From Mycolicibacterium alvei (GTDB lineage: Bacteria; Actinomycetota; Actinomycetes; Mycobacteriales; Mycobacteriaceae), in assembly GCF_010727325.1 (NCBI RefSeq), contig NZ_AP022565.1:310001-374000 (forward strand): a DNA stretch of 64,000 nucleotides, read 5' to 3'. Shown here in pieces: positions 37,003 through 47,582 of the stretch. Each line of letters begins with the position of its first letter. Within the stretch, counting starts at the first letter, position 1. The notes under the pieces are model-generated. The model was not told where the DNA came from. It saw nothing but the letters and a program-made list of their open reading frames with translations, and searched no databases. A program made the translations under genes and the position numbers.

Positions 37003-38150
37003 GTGAGGGTACAAGGGACCGGGGGATCTCCGTCGTTCTGGCTGGGGGCGGCACGGCGGGTCACGTCGAACCGGCCATGGCGGTCGCCGACGCGCTACGG
37101 GAACTCGACCCGCAGGTCCGGATCACCGCCCTGGGAACCGCCCGCGGTCTGGAGACCCGGCTGGTTCCGCAACGCGGCTACGACCTCGAGCTGATCACTC
37201 CGGTACCGCTGCCGCGCAAGCCGTCGGGCGATCTGGTGCGCCTGCCGCTCCGGGTGCGCACCGCGATTCGCCAGACCCGGTCGGTGCTGGCCGGTGTCGA
37301 GGCGGACGTGGTGATCGGGTTCGGCGGATACGTCGCACTGCCGGCCTACCTCGCGGCCCGTGGTGGTTTCGGTCTGCACGGGCGTCGGCGCGCGGTCCCG
37401 GTGGTGGTCCACGAGGCCAACGCCAGTGCCGGCCTGGCCAACCGGGTCGGTGCGTTGTCGGCTCGCCGGGTGCTCTCGGCAGTGCCCGAACCCGGGCTGC
37501 GCAAGGTCGAGGTGGTCGGGGTGCCGGTGCGCGCCGCGATCACGTCGTTGGACCGTGCGGCGATGCGTGCCGAAGCCAGGGCACATTTCGGATTCGCACC
37601 GGATGCCAAGGTGTTGTTGGTGTTCGGCGGTTCGCAGGGGGCGCAGTCGCTCAACCGTGCGGTGTCCTCTGCCGCCGAAGCCCTTGGTGCTGCGGGTGTT
37701 TCGGTGCTGCATGCGCACGGGCCGAAGAACACCCTTGATCTGCCGCAGGCTGCGCCGGGCGCACCGCCGTATGTCGCGGTGCCGTATCTGGACCGAATGG
37801 ATCTGGCCTATGCCGCGGCCGATCTGGCAATCTGCCGGTCCGGGGCGATGACGGTTGCCGAGGTGACCGCCGTCGGACTGCCGGCTGTGTATGTCCCGCT
37901 ACCGATCGGTAATGGCGAGCAGCGGCTCAACGCCCTGCCGGTGGTTTCGGCCGGCGGCGGCATCATCGTGGACGATGCGCAGCTCAACGGCGAATTCGTG
38001 GCCGATACGGTCGCCGGCTTGATGACCGACGACGCCCGGTTGGCGGGGATGACGGCTGCCGCCTCGTTGTCGGGCCATCCCGATGCCGCTCGGCGGGTGG
38101 CTCAGGTCGCCCTGGATGTCGCCCGTGCTCAACGAAAGAGGCTGCAGTGA
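36999..38150 (+). CDS. murG: MurG, lipid II-forming GlcNAc transferase
   Basis: Peripheral membrane GT28 enzyme converting lipid I to lipid II. The N-terminal glycine loop [20 protein letters not shown], the donor-domain [14 protein letters not shown] and the UDP-GlcNAc-binding stretch [18 protein letters not shown] are intact. GTG start overlapping ftsW (GTGA), and GTGA overlap with murC. Confidence 0.96.
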   Translation: MSEGTRDRGISVVLAGGGTAGHVEPAMAVADALRELDPQVRITALGTARGLETRLVPQRGYDLELITPVPLPRKPSGDLVRLPLRVRTAIRQTRSVLAGVEADVVIGFGGYVALPAYLAARGGFGLHGRRRAVPVVVHEANASAGLANRVGALSARRVLSAVPEPGLRKVEVVGVPVRAAITSLDRAAMRAEARAHFGFAPDAKVLLVFGGSQGAQSLNRAVSSAAEALGAAGVSVLHAHGPKNTLDLPQAAPGAPPYVAVPYLDRMDLAYAAADLAICRSGAMTVAEVTAVGLPAVYVPLPIGNGEQRLNALPVVSAGGGIIVDDAQLNGEFVADTVAGLMTDDARLAGMTAAASLSGHPDAARRVAQVALDVARAQRKRLQ

Positions 38151-39607
38151 AAGGTAATTCACTTCCGGCTGAACTGCAGCGAGTGCACATGGTCGGGATC
38201 GGGGGAGCCGGGATGTCGGGCGTGGCCCGGATTCTGCTGGACCGGGGTGGCCTGGTGTCCGGATCGGATGCCAAGGAGTCGCGCGGCGTCGTGGCCCTGC
38301 GGGCCCGCGGTGCCGAGGTCAGAATCGGTCATGATGCATCGTCACTGGATCTGTTGCCGGGCGGGCCGACCGCAGTGGTCACCACCCACGCGGCGATCCC
38401 CAAGACCAATCCGGAACTCGTCGAGGCCCGGCGCCGCGGAATCCCGGTGATCCTGCGCCCGGTGGTGCTGGCCAAGCTCATGGCCGGCTACACGACGCTG
38501 ATGGTGACGGGTACGCATGGCAAGACCACGACGACGTCGATGCTCATCGTGGCGTTGCAGCACAGCGGATTCGACCCGTCGTTCGCGGTGGGTGGTGAAC
38601 TGGGCGAGGCGGGTACCAATGCCCATCACGGCAGCGGGACGTGCTTCGTCGCCGAGGCTGACGAGAGTGACGGCTCGCTGCTGGAGTACACCCCGAATGT
38701 CGCGGTCGTCACCAACATCGAGGCTGATCACCTGGATTTCTTCGGTAGTGAGCAGGCCTACACCGCGGTGTTCTCCGCATTCGTGGATCGCATCGCACCC
38801 GGCGGCGCACTCGTCGTCTGCACCGATGACCCGGGCTCTGCTGCGCTCGCCGAACACACTGACGCATTGGGGATCCGGGTGCTGCGCTACGGCAGTACGG
38901 GTGCCGGCGACCTGGCCGGCACCTTGCTGAGCTGGGAACAACACGGGACCGGGGCCGTGGCACACCTCCAGCTCGCCGGTGAGCCGCACCCGCGCGCGAT
39001 CCGGCTCGCGGTGCCCGGCCGACACATGGCGCTCAACGCGCTCGGTGCGCTGCTGGCCGCGATCGAGGTCGGGGCACCGGCCGAAGCCGTCCTCGACGGG
39101 CTGGCCGGATTCGAGGGCGTGCGACGGCGGTTCGAGCTGGTCGGGTCACTCGGCGGTGTCCGGGTCTTCGATGACTATGCACACCATCCCACCGAGGTCC
39201 GGGCCACCCTGGAGGCCGCCCGGTCGGTCGTGGGCCAGAGTGGCGGCCGGGTCGTTGTCGCGTTCCAGCCGCACTTGTATTCGCGCACAGCGACTTTCGC
39301 GACAGAGTTCGGCGTCGCCCTCAGCGCTGCCGACGAGGTTTTCGTACTCGACGTGTACGGTGCCCGTGAGCAACCGCTGCCCGGTATCAGCGGTGCCACG
39401 GTCGCCGGGCATGTCAGCGTGCCGGTCACCTACGTGCCCGATTTCTCAGCGGTCGCCGCGGCGGTCGCCGCCTCGGCCCGCGCCGGCGACGTGGTGCTCA
39501 CCATGGGTGCCGGTGACGTGACCATGCTGGGCAAGGAGATCCTGACCGAGCTCGGGATCAAGGCGAATCGCCAGGCGCCGGGCCGGTCCTCGACGGATTC
39601 ACCGTGA
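38147..39607 (+). CDS. murC: MurC, UDP-MurNAc L-alanine ligase
   Basis: First Mur ligase, adding L-Ala to UDP-MurNAc. [19 protein letters not shown], the P-loop [31 protein letters not shown] and [19 protein letters not shown] are present in 486 residues. GTG start coupled to murG; stop coupled to ftsQ (GTGA). Mycobacterial MurC is a known substrate of Ser/Thr kinases, but no kinase gene sits in this cluster. Confidence 0.96.
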   Translation: MKGNSLPAELQRVHMVGIGGAGMSGVARILLDRGGLVSGSDAKESRGVVALRARGAEVRIGHDASSLDLLPGGPTAVVTTHAAIPKTNPELVEARRRGIPVILRPVVLAKLMAGYTTLMVTGTHGKTTTTSMLIVALQHSGFDPSFAVGGELGEAGTNAHHGSGTCFVAEADESDGSLLEYTPNVAVVTNIEADHLDFFGSEQAYTAVFSAFVDRIAPGGALVVCTDDPGSAALAEHTDALGIRVLRYGSTGAGDLAGTLLSWEQHGTGAVAHLQLAGEPHPRAIRLAVPGRHMALNALGALLAAIEVGAPAEAVLDGLAGFEGVRRRFELVGSLGGVRVFDDYAHHPTEVRATLEAARSVVGQSGGRVVVAFQPHLYSRTATFATEFGVALSAADEVFVLDVYGAREQPLPGISGATVAGHVSVPVTYVPDFSAVAAAVAASARAGDVVLTMGAGDVTMLGKEILTELGIKANRQAPGRSSTDSP

Positions 39608-40554
39608 CCGAAACGGGCCCCGGTGGTCCCGACGACGCGGCCGAGGAACCCGGTTCGGCTGAGTCCGGTGAGCTGCCGGTGGCTGAATCCGGTGCGCCTG
39701 CGGCGGGGTCGGACGTACCGCCCGCGGGGGAATCCGACTTCGAGGGTCCGCGCCGCCGCGCCCGGCGCGAGCGCGAGGAGCGCCGGGCAGCGCGCGACCG
39801 GGCCGTGGCGATCGAGCATGCCCGTCGCGAGGCCAAGCGCAGGGTCGACGGACAGCCCTCAGACACGCCGAACACAGTGGCGCGCAGCACTATTCGCGGT
39901 CTGAAGGTGTTGTTGTGGTCCGCACTGGCCAGCGTGGTAGCGGTGGCATTGGGTCTGGTTCTGTACTTCACGCCGGCGATGTCGGCGCGCAATGTGCTGG
40001 TAACCGGCGTGGCCGCAGTGCCGCAGGAACAGGTGTTGGCGGTTGCGGCGGTGGCACCCGGTACACCGTTGTTGCAGATCAACACGGACGCGGTCGCCGA
40101 GCGGGTGGCCATGATCCGGCGGGTCGCCACCGCCCGGGTGCAGCGCGAGTATCCGTCGACCCTGCGAATCACGGTGGTCGAGCGGGTGCCGGTGGTGGTC
40201 AAGGACTATCCCGATGGTCCGCATCTGTTCGACCGGGACGGCGTCGATTTCGCCACCGAACCGCCGCCGCCGACGTTGCCGTATCTGGACGCCGACCATC
40301 CGGGCCCGGCCGATCCGGCCACCAAGGCTGCGCTCGAGGTGATGTCGGCACTGCCGCCGGATGTGGTGGCGCAAGTGGGCCGGATCGCGGCCCCGTCGGT
40401 GGCCTCGATCGCGCTGACGCTGACCGACGGTCGGGTGGTGGTGTGGGGGACCAACGATCGGACCGACGAGAAGGCGCTGAAGCTCGCCGCGCTGCTGACC
40501 CAACCGGGGCACACGTACGACGTGTCCAGCCCAGATCTGCCCACTGTCAAGTAG
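39604..40554 (+). CDS. ftsQ: FtsQ, division protein with POTRA domain
   Basis: 316 residues: an acidic and then basic cytoplasmic region (about 1-95), one membrane helix ([21 protein letters not shown]), a POTRA domain starting [20 protein letters not shown] and a beta domain ([19 protein letters not shown]). It bridges FtsL/FtsB-type proteins at the septum. GTG start overlapping murC. The 188-base gap after it separates the mur genes from ftsZ and probably holds the ftsZ promoter. Confidence 0.93.
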   Translation: MTETGPGGPDDAAEEPGSAESGELPVAESGAPAAGSDVPPAGESDFEGPRRRARREREERRAARDRAVAIEHARREAKRRVDGQPSDTPNTVARSTIRGLKVLLWSALASVVAVALGLVLYFTPAMSARNVLVTGVAAVPQEQVLAVAAVAPGTPLLQINTDAVAERVAMIRRVATARVQREYPSTLRITVVERVPVVVKDYPDGPHLFDRDGVDFATEPPPPTLPYLDADHPGPADPATKAALEVMSALPPDVVAQVGRIAAPSVASIALTLTDGRVVVWGTNDRTDEKALKLAALLTQPGHTYDVSSPDLPTVK

Positions 40555-40642
40555 TTCGACGGAAAATTGCCCCGCGGCGCGTCGGCGCGCCTGCCGCGAT
40601 CACCGGCATTGGCCCCCTACCGTTCTGTTTGCGCGGAACTAC

Positions 40643-40666
40643 TTGACATAACTCTAAGCCTATGGT
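40643..40666 (+). promoter_or_regulatory. Candidate ftsZ promoter region
   Basis: A perfect -35 hexamer TTGACA (40643-40648) is present and TATGGT (40661-40666) fits TANNNT, but the spacer is only 12 bases, so they may belong to different promoters. A GGTTGA direct repeat follows immediately. The 188-base ftsQ-ftsZ gap has no gene. Confidence 0.4.
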
Positions 40667-40742
40667 TGAGGTTGAGAGTTTGCCCCGGGAAGATTCGGCG
40701 CCAGGAACACTACGAACACCCAACCTGGGAGGAAGACGAACC

Positions 40743-41903
40743 ATGACCCCCCCGCATAACTACCTCGCGGTAATCAAGGTGGTTGGTATCGGCGGCGGCG
40801 GTGTCAACGCCGTCAACCGGATGATCGAACAGGGCCTCAAGGGCGTCGAGTTCATCGCCATCAATACCGACGCACAGGCACTGCTGATGAGTGACGCCGA
40901 CGTCAAGCTCGATGTCGGCCGTGATTCGACCCGTGGGCTCGGCGCCGGTGCGGACCCCGAAGTGGGCCGCAAGGCCGCCGAGGACGCCAAGGACGACATC
41001 GAGGAGCTGCTGCGCGGCGCCGACATGGTGTTCGTCACCGCCGGTGAGGGTGGCGGCACCGGAACCGGTGGCGCACCCGTCGTCGCGTCGATCGCACGAA
41101 AGCTCGGTGCGCTCACCGTCGGCGTCGTCACCCGGCCGTTCTCCTTCGAGGGAAAGCGCCGAAGTAACCAGGCCGAGAACGGTATTCAGACCCTGCGTGA
41201 AAGCTGCGACACGCTCATCGTGATCCCCAACGACCGGCTGTTGCAGATGGGTGACGCCGCGGTGTCGTTGATGGACGCGTTCCGCAGTGCCGACGAGGTG
41301 CTGCTCAACGGCGTCCAGGGCATCACCGATCTGATCACCACGCCCGGTCTGATCAACGTCGATTTCGCCGACGTCAAGGGTGTGATGAGCGGTGCGGGTA
41401 CCGCGCTGATGGGCATCGGCTCGGCCCGCGGTGACGGCCGGGCGCTCAAGGCCGCCGAGATCGCGATCAACTCGCCGCTGTTGGAAGCCTCGATGGAAGG
41501 CGCACAGGGTGTGCTGCTGTCGGTGGCAGGTGGCAGTGACCTCGGCCTGTTCGAGATCAACGAGGCTGCCTCGCTGGTGCAGGACTCGGCCCATCCCGAG
41601 GCCAACATCATCTTCGGCACGGTGATCGACGACTCGCTCGGTGACGAGGTGCGGGTCACCGTCATCGCGGCCGGGTTCGACATGGCCGGGCCGAGCCGCA
41701 AGCCGGTGGTCAGTCCGAGCGCAGCGCAGACCCAGCCGATCGCGTCGGCCCGCTCCGGCAAGGTGACCACGTCACTGTTCGAACCGACGGATGCGGTGAG
41801 TGTCCCGGCACACACCAATGGTGCGACCGTCAGTGTCGGCGGCGACGGAGACGGTGGGATCGCCGACGACGATGTCGACGTGCCGCCGTTCATGCGGCAC
41901 TGA
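40743..41903 (+). CDS. ftsZ: FtsZ, tubulin-like division GTPase
   Basis: Forms the Z ring. The tubulin signature GGGTGTGAAP-like loop is present as [20 protein letters not shown], with the N-terminal [20 protein letters not shown] and T7-loop region [18 protein letters not shown]. The conserved C-terminal peptide [12 protein letters not shown], which contacts SepF, FtsW and others, is intact. Of 386 residues the last 80 are a variable linker. The ATG follows GGGAGGAAG. SepF is encoded three genes downstream. Confidence 0.98.
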   Translation: MTPPHNYLAVIKVVGIGGGGVNAVNRMIEQGLKGVEFIAINTDAQALLMSDADVKLDVGRDSTRGLGAGADPEVGRKAAEDAKDDIEELLRGADMVFVTAGEGGGTGTGGAPVVASIARKLGALTVGVVTRPFSFEGKRRSNQAENGIQTLRESCDTLIVIPNDRLLQMGDAAVSLMDAFRSADEVLLNGVQGITDLITTPGLINVDFADVKGVMSGAGTALMGIGSARGDGRALKAAEIAINSPLLEASMEGAQGVLLSVAGGSDLGLFEINEAASLVQDSAHPEANIIFGTVIDDSLGDEVRVTVIAAGFDMAGPSRKPVVSPSAAQTQPIASARSGKVTTSLFEPTDAVSVPAHTNGATVSVGGDGDGGIADDDVDVPPFMRH

Positions 41904-41937
41904 GCGGGGTCCGGCAGCGGGTTCGGAAACCGGGATT

Positions 41938-42651
41938 GTGAGTGTTCGTATTCGGCGGGTGACCACGACCCGCGCCGGCGGTGTCTCGGCGCCGCCCTTC
42001 GATTCGTTCAACCTCGGCGACCATGTCGGCGACGATCCGGCGGCCGTGGCCCAGAACCGGCGTCGCCTGGCGGCCGCCGTCGGAGCCGACGCGCTGGTGT
42101 GGATGAATCAGGTGCACAGTGATCACGTCGTCACGGTGGACGGACCGCGCGCCACCGCGGTCGAAAATACCGACGCTTTGGTGACGACGACGCCGAGTTT
42201 GGCATTGGTGGTGGTGACCGCCGATTGCGTGCCGATATTAATGGGCGATGCCCGCGCAGGAGTGATCGCTGCCGTCCACGCCGGACGGGTCGGCGCGCAG
42301 AAGGGCATCGTGGCGAGGACCGTGGAGGCGATGCTGGCCGCCGGCGCACATGTCGGGGACATCTCGGTGCTGCTCGGCCCGGCGGTCAGCGGTGCCAATT
42401 ACGAGGTGCCCGAAGCGATGGCGGCCGAGGTGGAGGCCGTCTTGCCGGGCGCTCGCACGACTACCTCGCGTGGTACGCCCGGCTTGGACCTGCGAGCCGG
42501 AATCTCCCGGCAGTTAAAGGGTTTGGGTGTCACCTCGATCGACGTGGACCCGCGGTGCACCGTCGACGACCGTGCGTTGTTCAGCCATCGCCGGGACGCA
42601 CCGACCGGACGCCTGGCGGGTGTGGTGTGGATGGAGCAGAGCCCCGGATGA
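41938..42651 (+). CDS. pgeF: PgeF (YfiH/laccase-domain), peptidoglycan editing factor
   Basis: 237 residues of the YfiH family, Zn-dependent enzymes reported to act on purine nucleosides and, in E. coli, to prevent misincorporation of L-Ser into peptidoglycan precursor. Metal-site elements are visible: WMNQVHSDHV, VTADCVPILMGD and AAVHAGRVGAQKGI. The GTG at 41938 was chosen 34 bases after ftsZ. Neighbours ftsZ and yggS are typical for this gene in actinobacteria. Confidence 0.9.
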   Translation: MSVRIRRVTTTRAGGVSAPPFDSFNLGDHVGDDPAAVAQNRRRLAAAVGADALVWMNQVHSDHVVTVDGPRATAVENTDALVTTTPSLALVVVTADCVPILMGDARAGVIAAVHAGRVGAQKGIVARTVEAMLAAGAHVGDISVLLGPAVSGANYEVPEAMAAEVEAVLPGARTTTSRGTPGLDLRAGISRQLKGLGVTSIDVDPRCTVDDRALFSHRRDAPTGRLAGVVWMEQSPG

Positions 42652-42692
42652 GGACCGGAACGAGCCCCGAATGAGCCTGGAGTGAGGGTGAG

Positions 42693-43526
42693 ATGAGCAC
42701 CGTGCAGCGCGGGCGTGACGCCGATCGGACGGCCCAGTTGACCGCCGCGCTCGGTGCTGCGCGGGCACGGTTGGCGCGGGCCGCAGAATCGGTCGGGCGA
42801 AATGTCAATGAAATTGAATTACTTCCGATCACGAAATACTTTCCGGCGTCTGATGTCATTATTCTCAATCAATTAGGATGCTTCGCATTTGGTGAATCCC
42901 GCGAACAGGAGGCCGCCGATAAAGTCGCTTCTGTTCGCGCGGAATTAACGGACGTCCCGATTCGCTGGCACATGGTGGGGCGCATCCAGCGGAACAAGGC
43001 GCGGGCCGTCGCGGGCTGGGCGCACAGCGCACACTCGGTCGACAACACCCGCCTGCTGAGGGCGCTGGACCGGGCCGCGGGTGAGGGGCTGGCCGCAGGC
43101 ACGCGCACTCGGTCGCTGCGCGTGTACATCCAGATCAGTCTCGACGGCGACACCGGACGCGGCGGTGTCGATGTGGATGTCCCCGCTCTCGTCGACGAAA
43201 TCTGTGGGTCAGCGAACTCCGCCGAGGCGTTGGAGTTCGCCGGCCTGATGGGAATCCCGCCACTGGCATGGGATCCCGACGACGCCTTCGCGCGGTTGGA
43301 CGCCGAACGGCACCGGGTGCAGCGCGACTACCAGCACCGGCTCGAACTGTCGGCGGGGATGTCCGGCGATCTGGAAAGCGCTGTCAAACACGGATCGACG
43401 TGTGTGCGTGTCGGTACCGCGCTCATGGGGCAACGCCCGCTAACGTCACCGGAAGTAGTCACACCAGTCACATCTTCATCACAGACACCACCACCCCCAT
43501 CGTCCGCAGAAGGGTCGCCGAGATGA
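42693..43526 (+). CDS. yggS: YggS/PLPBP-family pyridoxal phosphate homeostasis protein
   Basis: 277-residue single-domain PLP protein. The PLP lysine lies in [12 protein letters not shown], followed by [31 protein letters not shown] and the phosphate-binding end [14 protein letters not shown]. It buffers PLP and affects amino-acid balance; it is usually next to sepF in actinobacteria. An AT-rich patch (about 42800-42950) uses rare codons, including TTA at 42819, 42873 and 42945. The C-terminal Ser/Thr/Pro tail is unusual. Its stop overlaps the sepF ATG. Confidence 0.93.
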   Translation: MSTVQRGRDADRTAQLTAALGAARARLARAAESVGRNVNEIELLPITKYFPASDVIILNQLGCFAFGESREQEAADKVASVRAELTDVPIRWHMVGRIQRNKARAVAGWAHSAHSVDNTRLLRALDRAAGEGLAAGTRTRSLRVYIQISLDGDTGRGGVDVDVPALVDEICGSANSAEALEFAGLMGIPPLAWDPDDAFARLDAERHRVQRDYQHRLELSAGMSGDLESAVKHGSTCVRVGTALMGQRPLTSPEVVTPVTSSSQTPPPPSSAEGSPR

Positions 43527-44161
43527 GCACACTGCACAAGGTCAAGGCCTACTTCGGCATGGCGCCGATGGAGGACTATGACGACGAGTACTACGAGGAC
43601 GACGATCGCGGCGGGGCCCGCAGCTACGCCCGACGTCCCCGTGACGAGCGTTTCGACGAGGACGGCTACGGCTACGAGGGAGCCGAGTACGACGAGGGCC
43701 CGGCCTATCGGGGCGGCTATCCGGGCGGTTTCGCCGAGGAGCCACGGTTCGATGCGCGGATGCGTACCCCCCGCGAATTCGACCGTTCCGCACCGCGTCT
43801 CGGCGCCCTGTCCGGATCCACCCGCGGTGCGCTGGCGATGGATCCCCGCCGGATGGCGGAGTTGTTCGAGGCGGGTAGTCCACTGGCGAAGATCACCACG
43901 CTGCGGCCCAAGGACTACAGCGAGGCCCGCACCATCGGTGAGCGGTTCCGCGACGGCACCCCGGTGATCATGGACCTGGTCTCGATGGACAACGCCGACG
44001 CCAAGCGTCTGGTCGACTTCGCCGCCGGTCTGGCGTTCGCGCTCCGCGGCTCGTTCGACAAGGTGGCCACCAAGGTGTTCCTGCTGTCGCCGGCGGATGT
44101 CGACGTCAGTGCAGAGCAGCGGCGCCGGATCGCCGAGGCAGGCTTCTACGCCTATCAGTGA
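43523..44161 (+). CDS. sepF: SepF, FtsZ-ring membrane anchor
   Basis: 212 residues. The N-terminal [15 protein letters not shown] forms the membrane-targeting amphipathic helix. A long acidic, Tyr/Asp/Gly-rich linker follows, and the C-terminal SepF domain ([51 protein letters not shown]) polymerises and binds the FtsZ tail. In mycobacteria it replaces FtsA/ZipA. ATGA coupling to yggS. Confidence 0.95.
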   Translation: MSTLHKVKAYFGMAPMEDYDDEYYEDDDRGGARSYARRPRDERFDEDGYGYEGAEYDEGPAYRGGYPGGFAEEPRFDARMRTPREFDRSAPRLGALSGSTRGALAMDPRRMAELFEAGSPLAKITTLRPKDYSEARTIGERFRDGTPVIMDLVSMDNADAKRLVDFAAGLAFALRGSFDKVATKVFLLSPADVDVSAEQRRRIAEAGFYAYQ

Positions 44162-44338
44162 GCCGCGACGCCCGTCGCAGCTCTGGGGCGCCGCCGCGTA
44201 TGCCTGATGCCCGGCAGGGCACAGGTAGGCTGGCGGCGTCGCACTATCGGTTGACCCCGTCGTCTGTCTGAGATGTGTCCGGCCTTACGGCGACCTGTAT
44301 CCAATGTCACACATCCTGCTGTAGTGAGGTCGGCTCAG

Positions 44339-44629
44339 TTGTCGCTGTTCTTCGAAATTCTCGGTTTTGCGCTGTTCGTATTCTGGCTGCTGCTCATCGC
44401 GCGCGTCGTCGTCGAGTTCATCCGGTCCTTCAGTCGCGACTGGCATCCCAAGGGGCTGACCGTTGTGGTCCTGGAACTCATCATGACCGTGACCGATCCG
44501 CCGGTGAAACTTCTGCGGCGCCTCATTCCCCAGCTCACGATAGGCGCGGTGCGCTTCGACCTGTCGATCATGGTGCTGCTCCTGGCGGCATTCATCGGCA
44601 TGCAATTGGCGTTCAGCGCGGCGATGTAG
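44339..44629 (+). CDS. yggT: YggT-family membrane protein (Rv2146c-like)
   Basis: 96 residues with two membrane helices (EILGFALFVFWLLLIARVVV and FDLSIMVLLLAAFIGMQLAF) around a cytoplasmic loop containing DPPVKLLRRLIPQ, the YggT signature. The TTG at 44339 was chosen because GAGG lies 9 bases upstream and the length matches the 96 residues I recall for M. tuberculosis; the open frame extends to 44273. Family members are linked to division and osmotic tolerance by gene neighbourhood. Confidence 0.88.
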   Translation: MSLFFEILGFALFVFWLLLIARVVVEFIRSFSRDWHPKGLTVVVLELIMTVTDPPVKLLRRLIPQLTIGAVRFDLSIMVLLLAAFIGMQLAFSAAM

Positions 44630-44690
44630 AACGGTAGGCGAGTGGGTGGGGGACTCGCTCTCGCCGTTTGCCGAATGGCCCACAAATGCG

Positions 44691-44791
44691 TAAGAAGATT
44701 GAAATTCGTTCTTAAAAATAGGCCTCCACTGCAACCGCCGGGTCTGGTGTGACAGGATGGACTCCAGTTGCGATCAGCGAGGCTTTACACT
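44691..44791 (+). promoter_or_regulatory. wag31 upstream region: AT-rich dyad and candidate -10
   Basis: The 203-base gap before wag31 has no gene. TAAGAA (44691-44696) and TTCTTA (44709-44714) form an inverted repeat in an AT-rich tract. TACACT (44786-44791) fits TANNNT and would give a leader of about 35 bases with an AAGGGGG ribosome site. No convincing -35 was found. Confidence 0.4.
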
Positions 44792-44832
44792 TTGAGATCG
44801 GTTGACGGTCCAAGACTTCAAGGGGGCATACA

Positions 44833-45657
44833 ATGCCGCTTACACCAGCGGACGTCCATAACGTCGCGTTCAGCAAGCCGCCCATCGGCAAACGTGGCTA
44901 CAACGAGGACGAGGTCGATGCCTTTCTCGATCTGGTTGAGAACGAGCTGACTCGACTCATCGAGGAGAACGCCGATCTTCGGCAGCGCGTATCCGAGCTC
45001 GATTCCGAGTTGGCCTCGGCGCGGTCCGGAGCCGGCAGTGCTCAGGCCAGCCAGTCCATCCCGCTCTACGAGCCGGAGCCCGAGCCCACGCCGGCCCCGC
45101 AGCCGGTCTACGAGGCCCCGCCGGTCCCGGTCGCTCCTGTTGCTCAGCCGAGCGAGGAGACCGCCGTGCGTGCCGCCCGGGTGCTCAGCCTCGCGCAGGA
45201 CACTGCAGACCGCCTGACGTCCACCGCCAAGGCCGAGTCGGAGAAGCTGCTGTCGGATGCGCGGGCGCAGGCCGACGCGCTGGTCAGCGATGCCCGCACG
45301 ACCGCCGAGACCACGGTTTCGGAGGCGCGGACTCGTGCCGACGCGATGCTGTCCGATGCACAAACCCGTTCGGAGACCCAGCTGCGTCAGGCGCAGGAGA
45401 AGGCCGATGCACTGCAGGCCGACGCCGAGCGCAAGCACTCCGAGATCATGGGCACGATCAACCAGCAGCGCACGGTCCTGGAGGGCCGCCTGGAGCAGCT
45501 GCGTACGTTCGAGCGTGAGTACCGGACACGTCTGAAGACCTACCTGGAGTCTCAGCTGGAGGAGCTGGGCCAGCGGGGTTCGGCTGCGCCGGTGGATTCC
45601 AGCGCAAGCAACGACTCGGCGGGTGGTTTCAGCCAGTTCAACCGCGGCAACAACTAA
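44833..45657 (+). CDS. wag31: Wag31 (DivIVA), polar growth organiser
   Basis: 274-residue coiled-coil scaffold at the cell poles. The N-terminal DivIVA domain ([37 protein letters not shown]) binds curved membrane. A Pro-rich linker (about 75-105) precedes a long Ala/Glu/Gln coiled coil. In M. tuberculosis a Thr in the linker is phosphorylated by PknA/PknB; the equivalent residue is not obvious here. Ends the dcw cluster; a hairpin follows. Confidence 0.96.
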   Translation: MPLTPADVHNVAFSKPPIGKRGYNEDEVDAFLDLVENELTRLIEENADLRQRVSELDSELASARSGAGSAQASQSIPLYEPEPEPTPAPQPVYEAPPVPVAPVAQPSEETAVRAARVLSLAQDTADRLTSTAKAESEKLLSDARAQADALVSDARTTAETTVSEARTRADAMLSDAQTRSETQLRQAQEKADALQADAERKHSEIMGTINQQRTVLEGRLEQLRTFEREYRTRLKTYLESQLEELGQRGSAAPVDSSASNDSAGGFSQFNRGNN

Positions 45658-45692
45658 CCGGCACGACCGACTTCCTCACACTGTCGTGAACC

Positions 45693-45708
45693 GGCCCGAT
45701 CCCGGGCC
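45693..45708 (+). terminator. Hairpin after wag31
   Basis: GGCCCG and CGGGCC pair around a 4-base loop (ATCC) 36 bases after the wag31 stop. There is no T tract, so termination is uncertain. It immediately precedes the -10 of the next gene. Confidence 0.35.
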
Positions 45709-45716
45709 ACCACACT

Positions 45717-45722
45717 TAGGGT
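45717..45722 (+). promoter_or_regulatory. Candidate -10 element for the leaderless gene at 45729
   Basis: TAGGGT fits TANNNT and ends 6 bases before the ATG at 45729; no ribosome site precedes that ATG. Confidence 0.5.
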
Positions 45723-45728
45723 TGAACG

Positions 45729-46091
45729 ATGTTGATCATTGCGCTCGTGCTTGCCGTTATCGGCTTGGCCGCGCTGGTGACCGCGGTGGTTACCAGCAAT
45801 GAGTTGATCGCCTGGGTCTGTATCGGTGCCAGCGTGATCGGCGTGCTGCTGCTGATCGTCGATGCATTACGGGAACGTTCGCGCGGCGGGAACGCCGGCA
45901 GCGACGCTGCGACCGCCGCCGACGAGGCCAATGCCACCGAGACGACCGAGACCTTCGACGCGGTCGATGCGCCGGTGGATTATCCCGACGAGTTGGTTGC
46001 CGAGCCGGAATCTGATGCCGTCGTGGAATCTGACGCCGCCGACGTGGACGTCGAGGCCGACGACTCCGCCGAGAAGTACAACAAGAGCTAA
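45729..46091 (+). CDS. Small membrane protein with acidic tail (Rv2144c-like)
   Basis: 120 residues: two adjacent membrane helices (MLIIALVLAVIGLAALVTAV and LIAWVCIGASVIGVLLLIV), a basic cap (RERSRGG) and a very acidic Asp/Glu/Ala cytoplasmic tail of about 65 residues. The placement after wag31 is conserved in mycobacteria. Function unknown. Its stop codon interlocks with that of the convergent phosphoribosyltransferase gene (4-base overlap). Confidence 0.82.
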   Translation: MLIIALVLAVIGLAALVTAVVTSNELIAWVCIGASVIGVLLLIVDALRERSRGGNAGSDAATAADEANATETTETFDAVDAPVDYPDELVAEPESDAVVESDAADVDVEADDSAEKYNKS

Positions 46092-46756
46092 CCCTCGCCG
46101 GGTTCGGCCAGCAGGCGACGAACCTCGTCGTCGCTGACCTGATGGAAGTCCGCGAAAGCCTGGCCCACCGCCTCGAACTGGGGTGGTGTGTTGGCGCACA
46201 CCACGTCGTCGGCCTCCTCCAGGAGTTGAGCGCTCAGCGTCTGTGGTCCGACCGGTACCGCCACCACCACCCGTCGCGCCGCCCGTACGGCCCGGACCGC
46301 GGCCAGCATCGTGGCCCCGGTGGCGATGCCGTCGTCGACCAGGATCACCGTTCGATCGGTGACGTCGGGTGCCGGGCGTCCGCCGCGATAGGCCTGTTCC
46401 CGTCGCTCGACCTCGGCGGTCTCGTGCCGGATCGTCTCGGCGATGGTGTCGTCGTCGATGCCGAGGCGGTTCACCAGTCCGTCATTGATCACCAACCCAC
46501 CGCCCGAAGTCACCGCACCCATCGCGAGTTCCTGCCACTGCGGCACACCCAGCTTGCGGACCACGAAGACATCCAACGGTGCGTGCAGGTGCGAGGCGAC
46601 TTCCCAGGCGATCGGCACTCCGCCCCGGGCCAGCCCCAGAACGAGTAGCTCGGGTCGATCTCGGTAGGACACCAACTGCTCGGCCAGGACCCGGCCCGCT
46701 TCGTGACGGTCCCGGTAGATGCGTTCCCTGCTCGCTCGCAGACTCCAGGTGTTCAT
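46088..46756 (-). CDS. Phosphoribosyltransferase-domain protein (Rv2143-like)
   Basis: 222 residues with a type I PRTase fold: the PRPP loop is TVILVDDGIATGATMLAAVR, preceded by LGLARGGVPIAWEVA and VVRKLGVPQWQELAMG. These stand-alone PRTase-like proteins often occur beside hydrolase or universal stress genes; the acceptor base is unknown. The ATG at 46756 (MNTWSLRASRERI) was chosen because upstream codons lie inside the neighbouring amidotransferase gene; no strong ribosome site is seen. Confidence 0.82.
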   Translation of the reverse strand: MNTWSLRASRERIYRDRHEAGRVLAEQLVSYRDRPELLVLGLARGGVPIAWEVASHLHAPLDVFVVRKLGVPQWQELAMGAVTSGGGLVINDGLVNRLGIDDDTIAETIRHETAEVERREQAYRGGRPAPDVTDRTVILVDDGIATGATMLAAVRAVRAARRVVVAVPVGPQTLSAQLLEEADDVVCANTPPQFEAVGQAFADFHQVSDDEVRRLLAEPGEG

Positions 46757-46802
46757 CAGCAATGTGGCCGGCGCTGAGGCAGTTCCGCCGGCTGATGTCA
46801 GC

Positions 46803-47525
46803 CTACGTCGATGGTTGCGTCCGGACCACCCGGCTGAGGAATCCCCGGACCAGCGTGCGTAGCCGTGCTGCCGCATCGCCGCTGAATTCTCTTGTTTCCA
46901 AGCGCAATTCGTCGTGGCTGCGGCCGACTGCGGCCACCGCGCCGTCGTGGTCGTGGGCCAGCCAGACTTCCAGCAGACCGGAGTCGAGTTCGGGGTGAAA
47001 CTGCAGCGCCAGTGCCGTGCCCAGCACGAAGGCCTGAGAGGCGGCAGGCGTCCGGGCGATCTCGATGGCTCCCGGCGGGAGTGTCCAGCGGTCGAAATGC
47101 CATTGAAACCATCGGCCACCGGGAATCAACTGTTCGTCGTCGGTGGTGACGTCGTACCAACCCACCTCGGGCGCCGGCGACCTGGTGACCGAACCGCCGA
47201 GGGCCTGGGCAATGAGCTGACCTCCGAAGCACACGCCGAGCACGCCGACCCCGGCCTCGACCGCCCGGCGCACCATGGCCATCTCGGCCTCGACCCAGCT
47301 GTTGCGCAGAGCCTCGTCGTAGACAGCCCAGTGAGCGCCCAGCGGGACGATGACGTCATAGCCGGTCGGGTCGGGGAAGGTCACCTCGCCGCCGGGTCGG
47401 TCGTCCCGTTCGGGCGCAACGACGTCGAAGGTGTCGATGTCGAATCCGCATTCGGCGAAGACATCGGCCAGCATGGCCTCGGTAGCCGTGAGGTCGTTGC
47501 GCACGAACAGGACCTTCGATATCAC
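46803..47525 (-). CDS. Class I glutamine amidotransferase
   Basis: 240 residues with the triad of class I amidotransferases: Cys99 in LGVCFGGQLIAQALGG, His177 and Glu179 in LALQFHPELD. The oxyanion region is VIVPLGAHWAVYD. It resembles stand-alone GuaA-like GATase proteins that act on gamma-glutamyl compounds; no synthetase partner is adjacent. The GTG at 47525 starts VISKVLFVRNDL; an alternative start at 47555 is possible. I do not recall this gene here in M. tuberculosis, so the accessory part of the window begins with it. Confidence 0.82.
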   Translation of the reverse strand: MISKVLFVRNDLTATEAMLADVFAECGFDIDTFDVVAPERDDRPGGEVTFPDPTGYDVIVPLGAHWAVYDEALRNSWVEAEMAMVRRAVEAGVGVLGVCFGGQLIAQALGGSVTRSPAPEVGWYDVTTDDEQLIPGGRWFQWHFDRWTLPPGAIEIARTPAASQAFVLGTALALQFHPELDSGLLEVWLAHDHDGAVAAVGRSHDELRLETREFSGDAAARLRTLVRGFLSRVVRTQPST

Positions 47526-47582
47526 ACCGTCATTATCGCGGCTTTCGGTGCGCACCGCATTTCAGGTCCAATTAGTAGACCT

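Noticed and set aside
40643..40671. Complete SigA promoter with TTGACA for ftsZ
   Set aside because: The -35 is perfect but no TANNNT lies at 16-18 bases; reported only as a candidate region.
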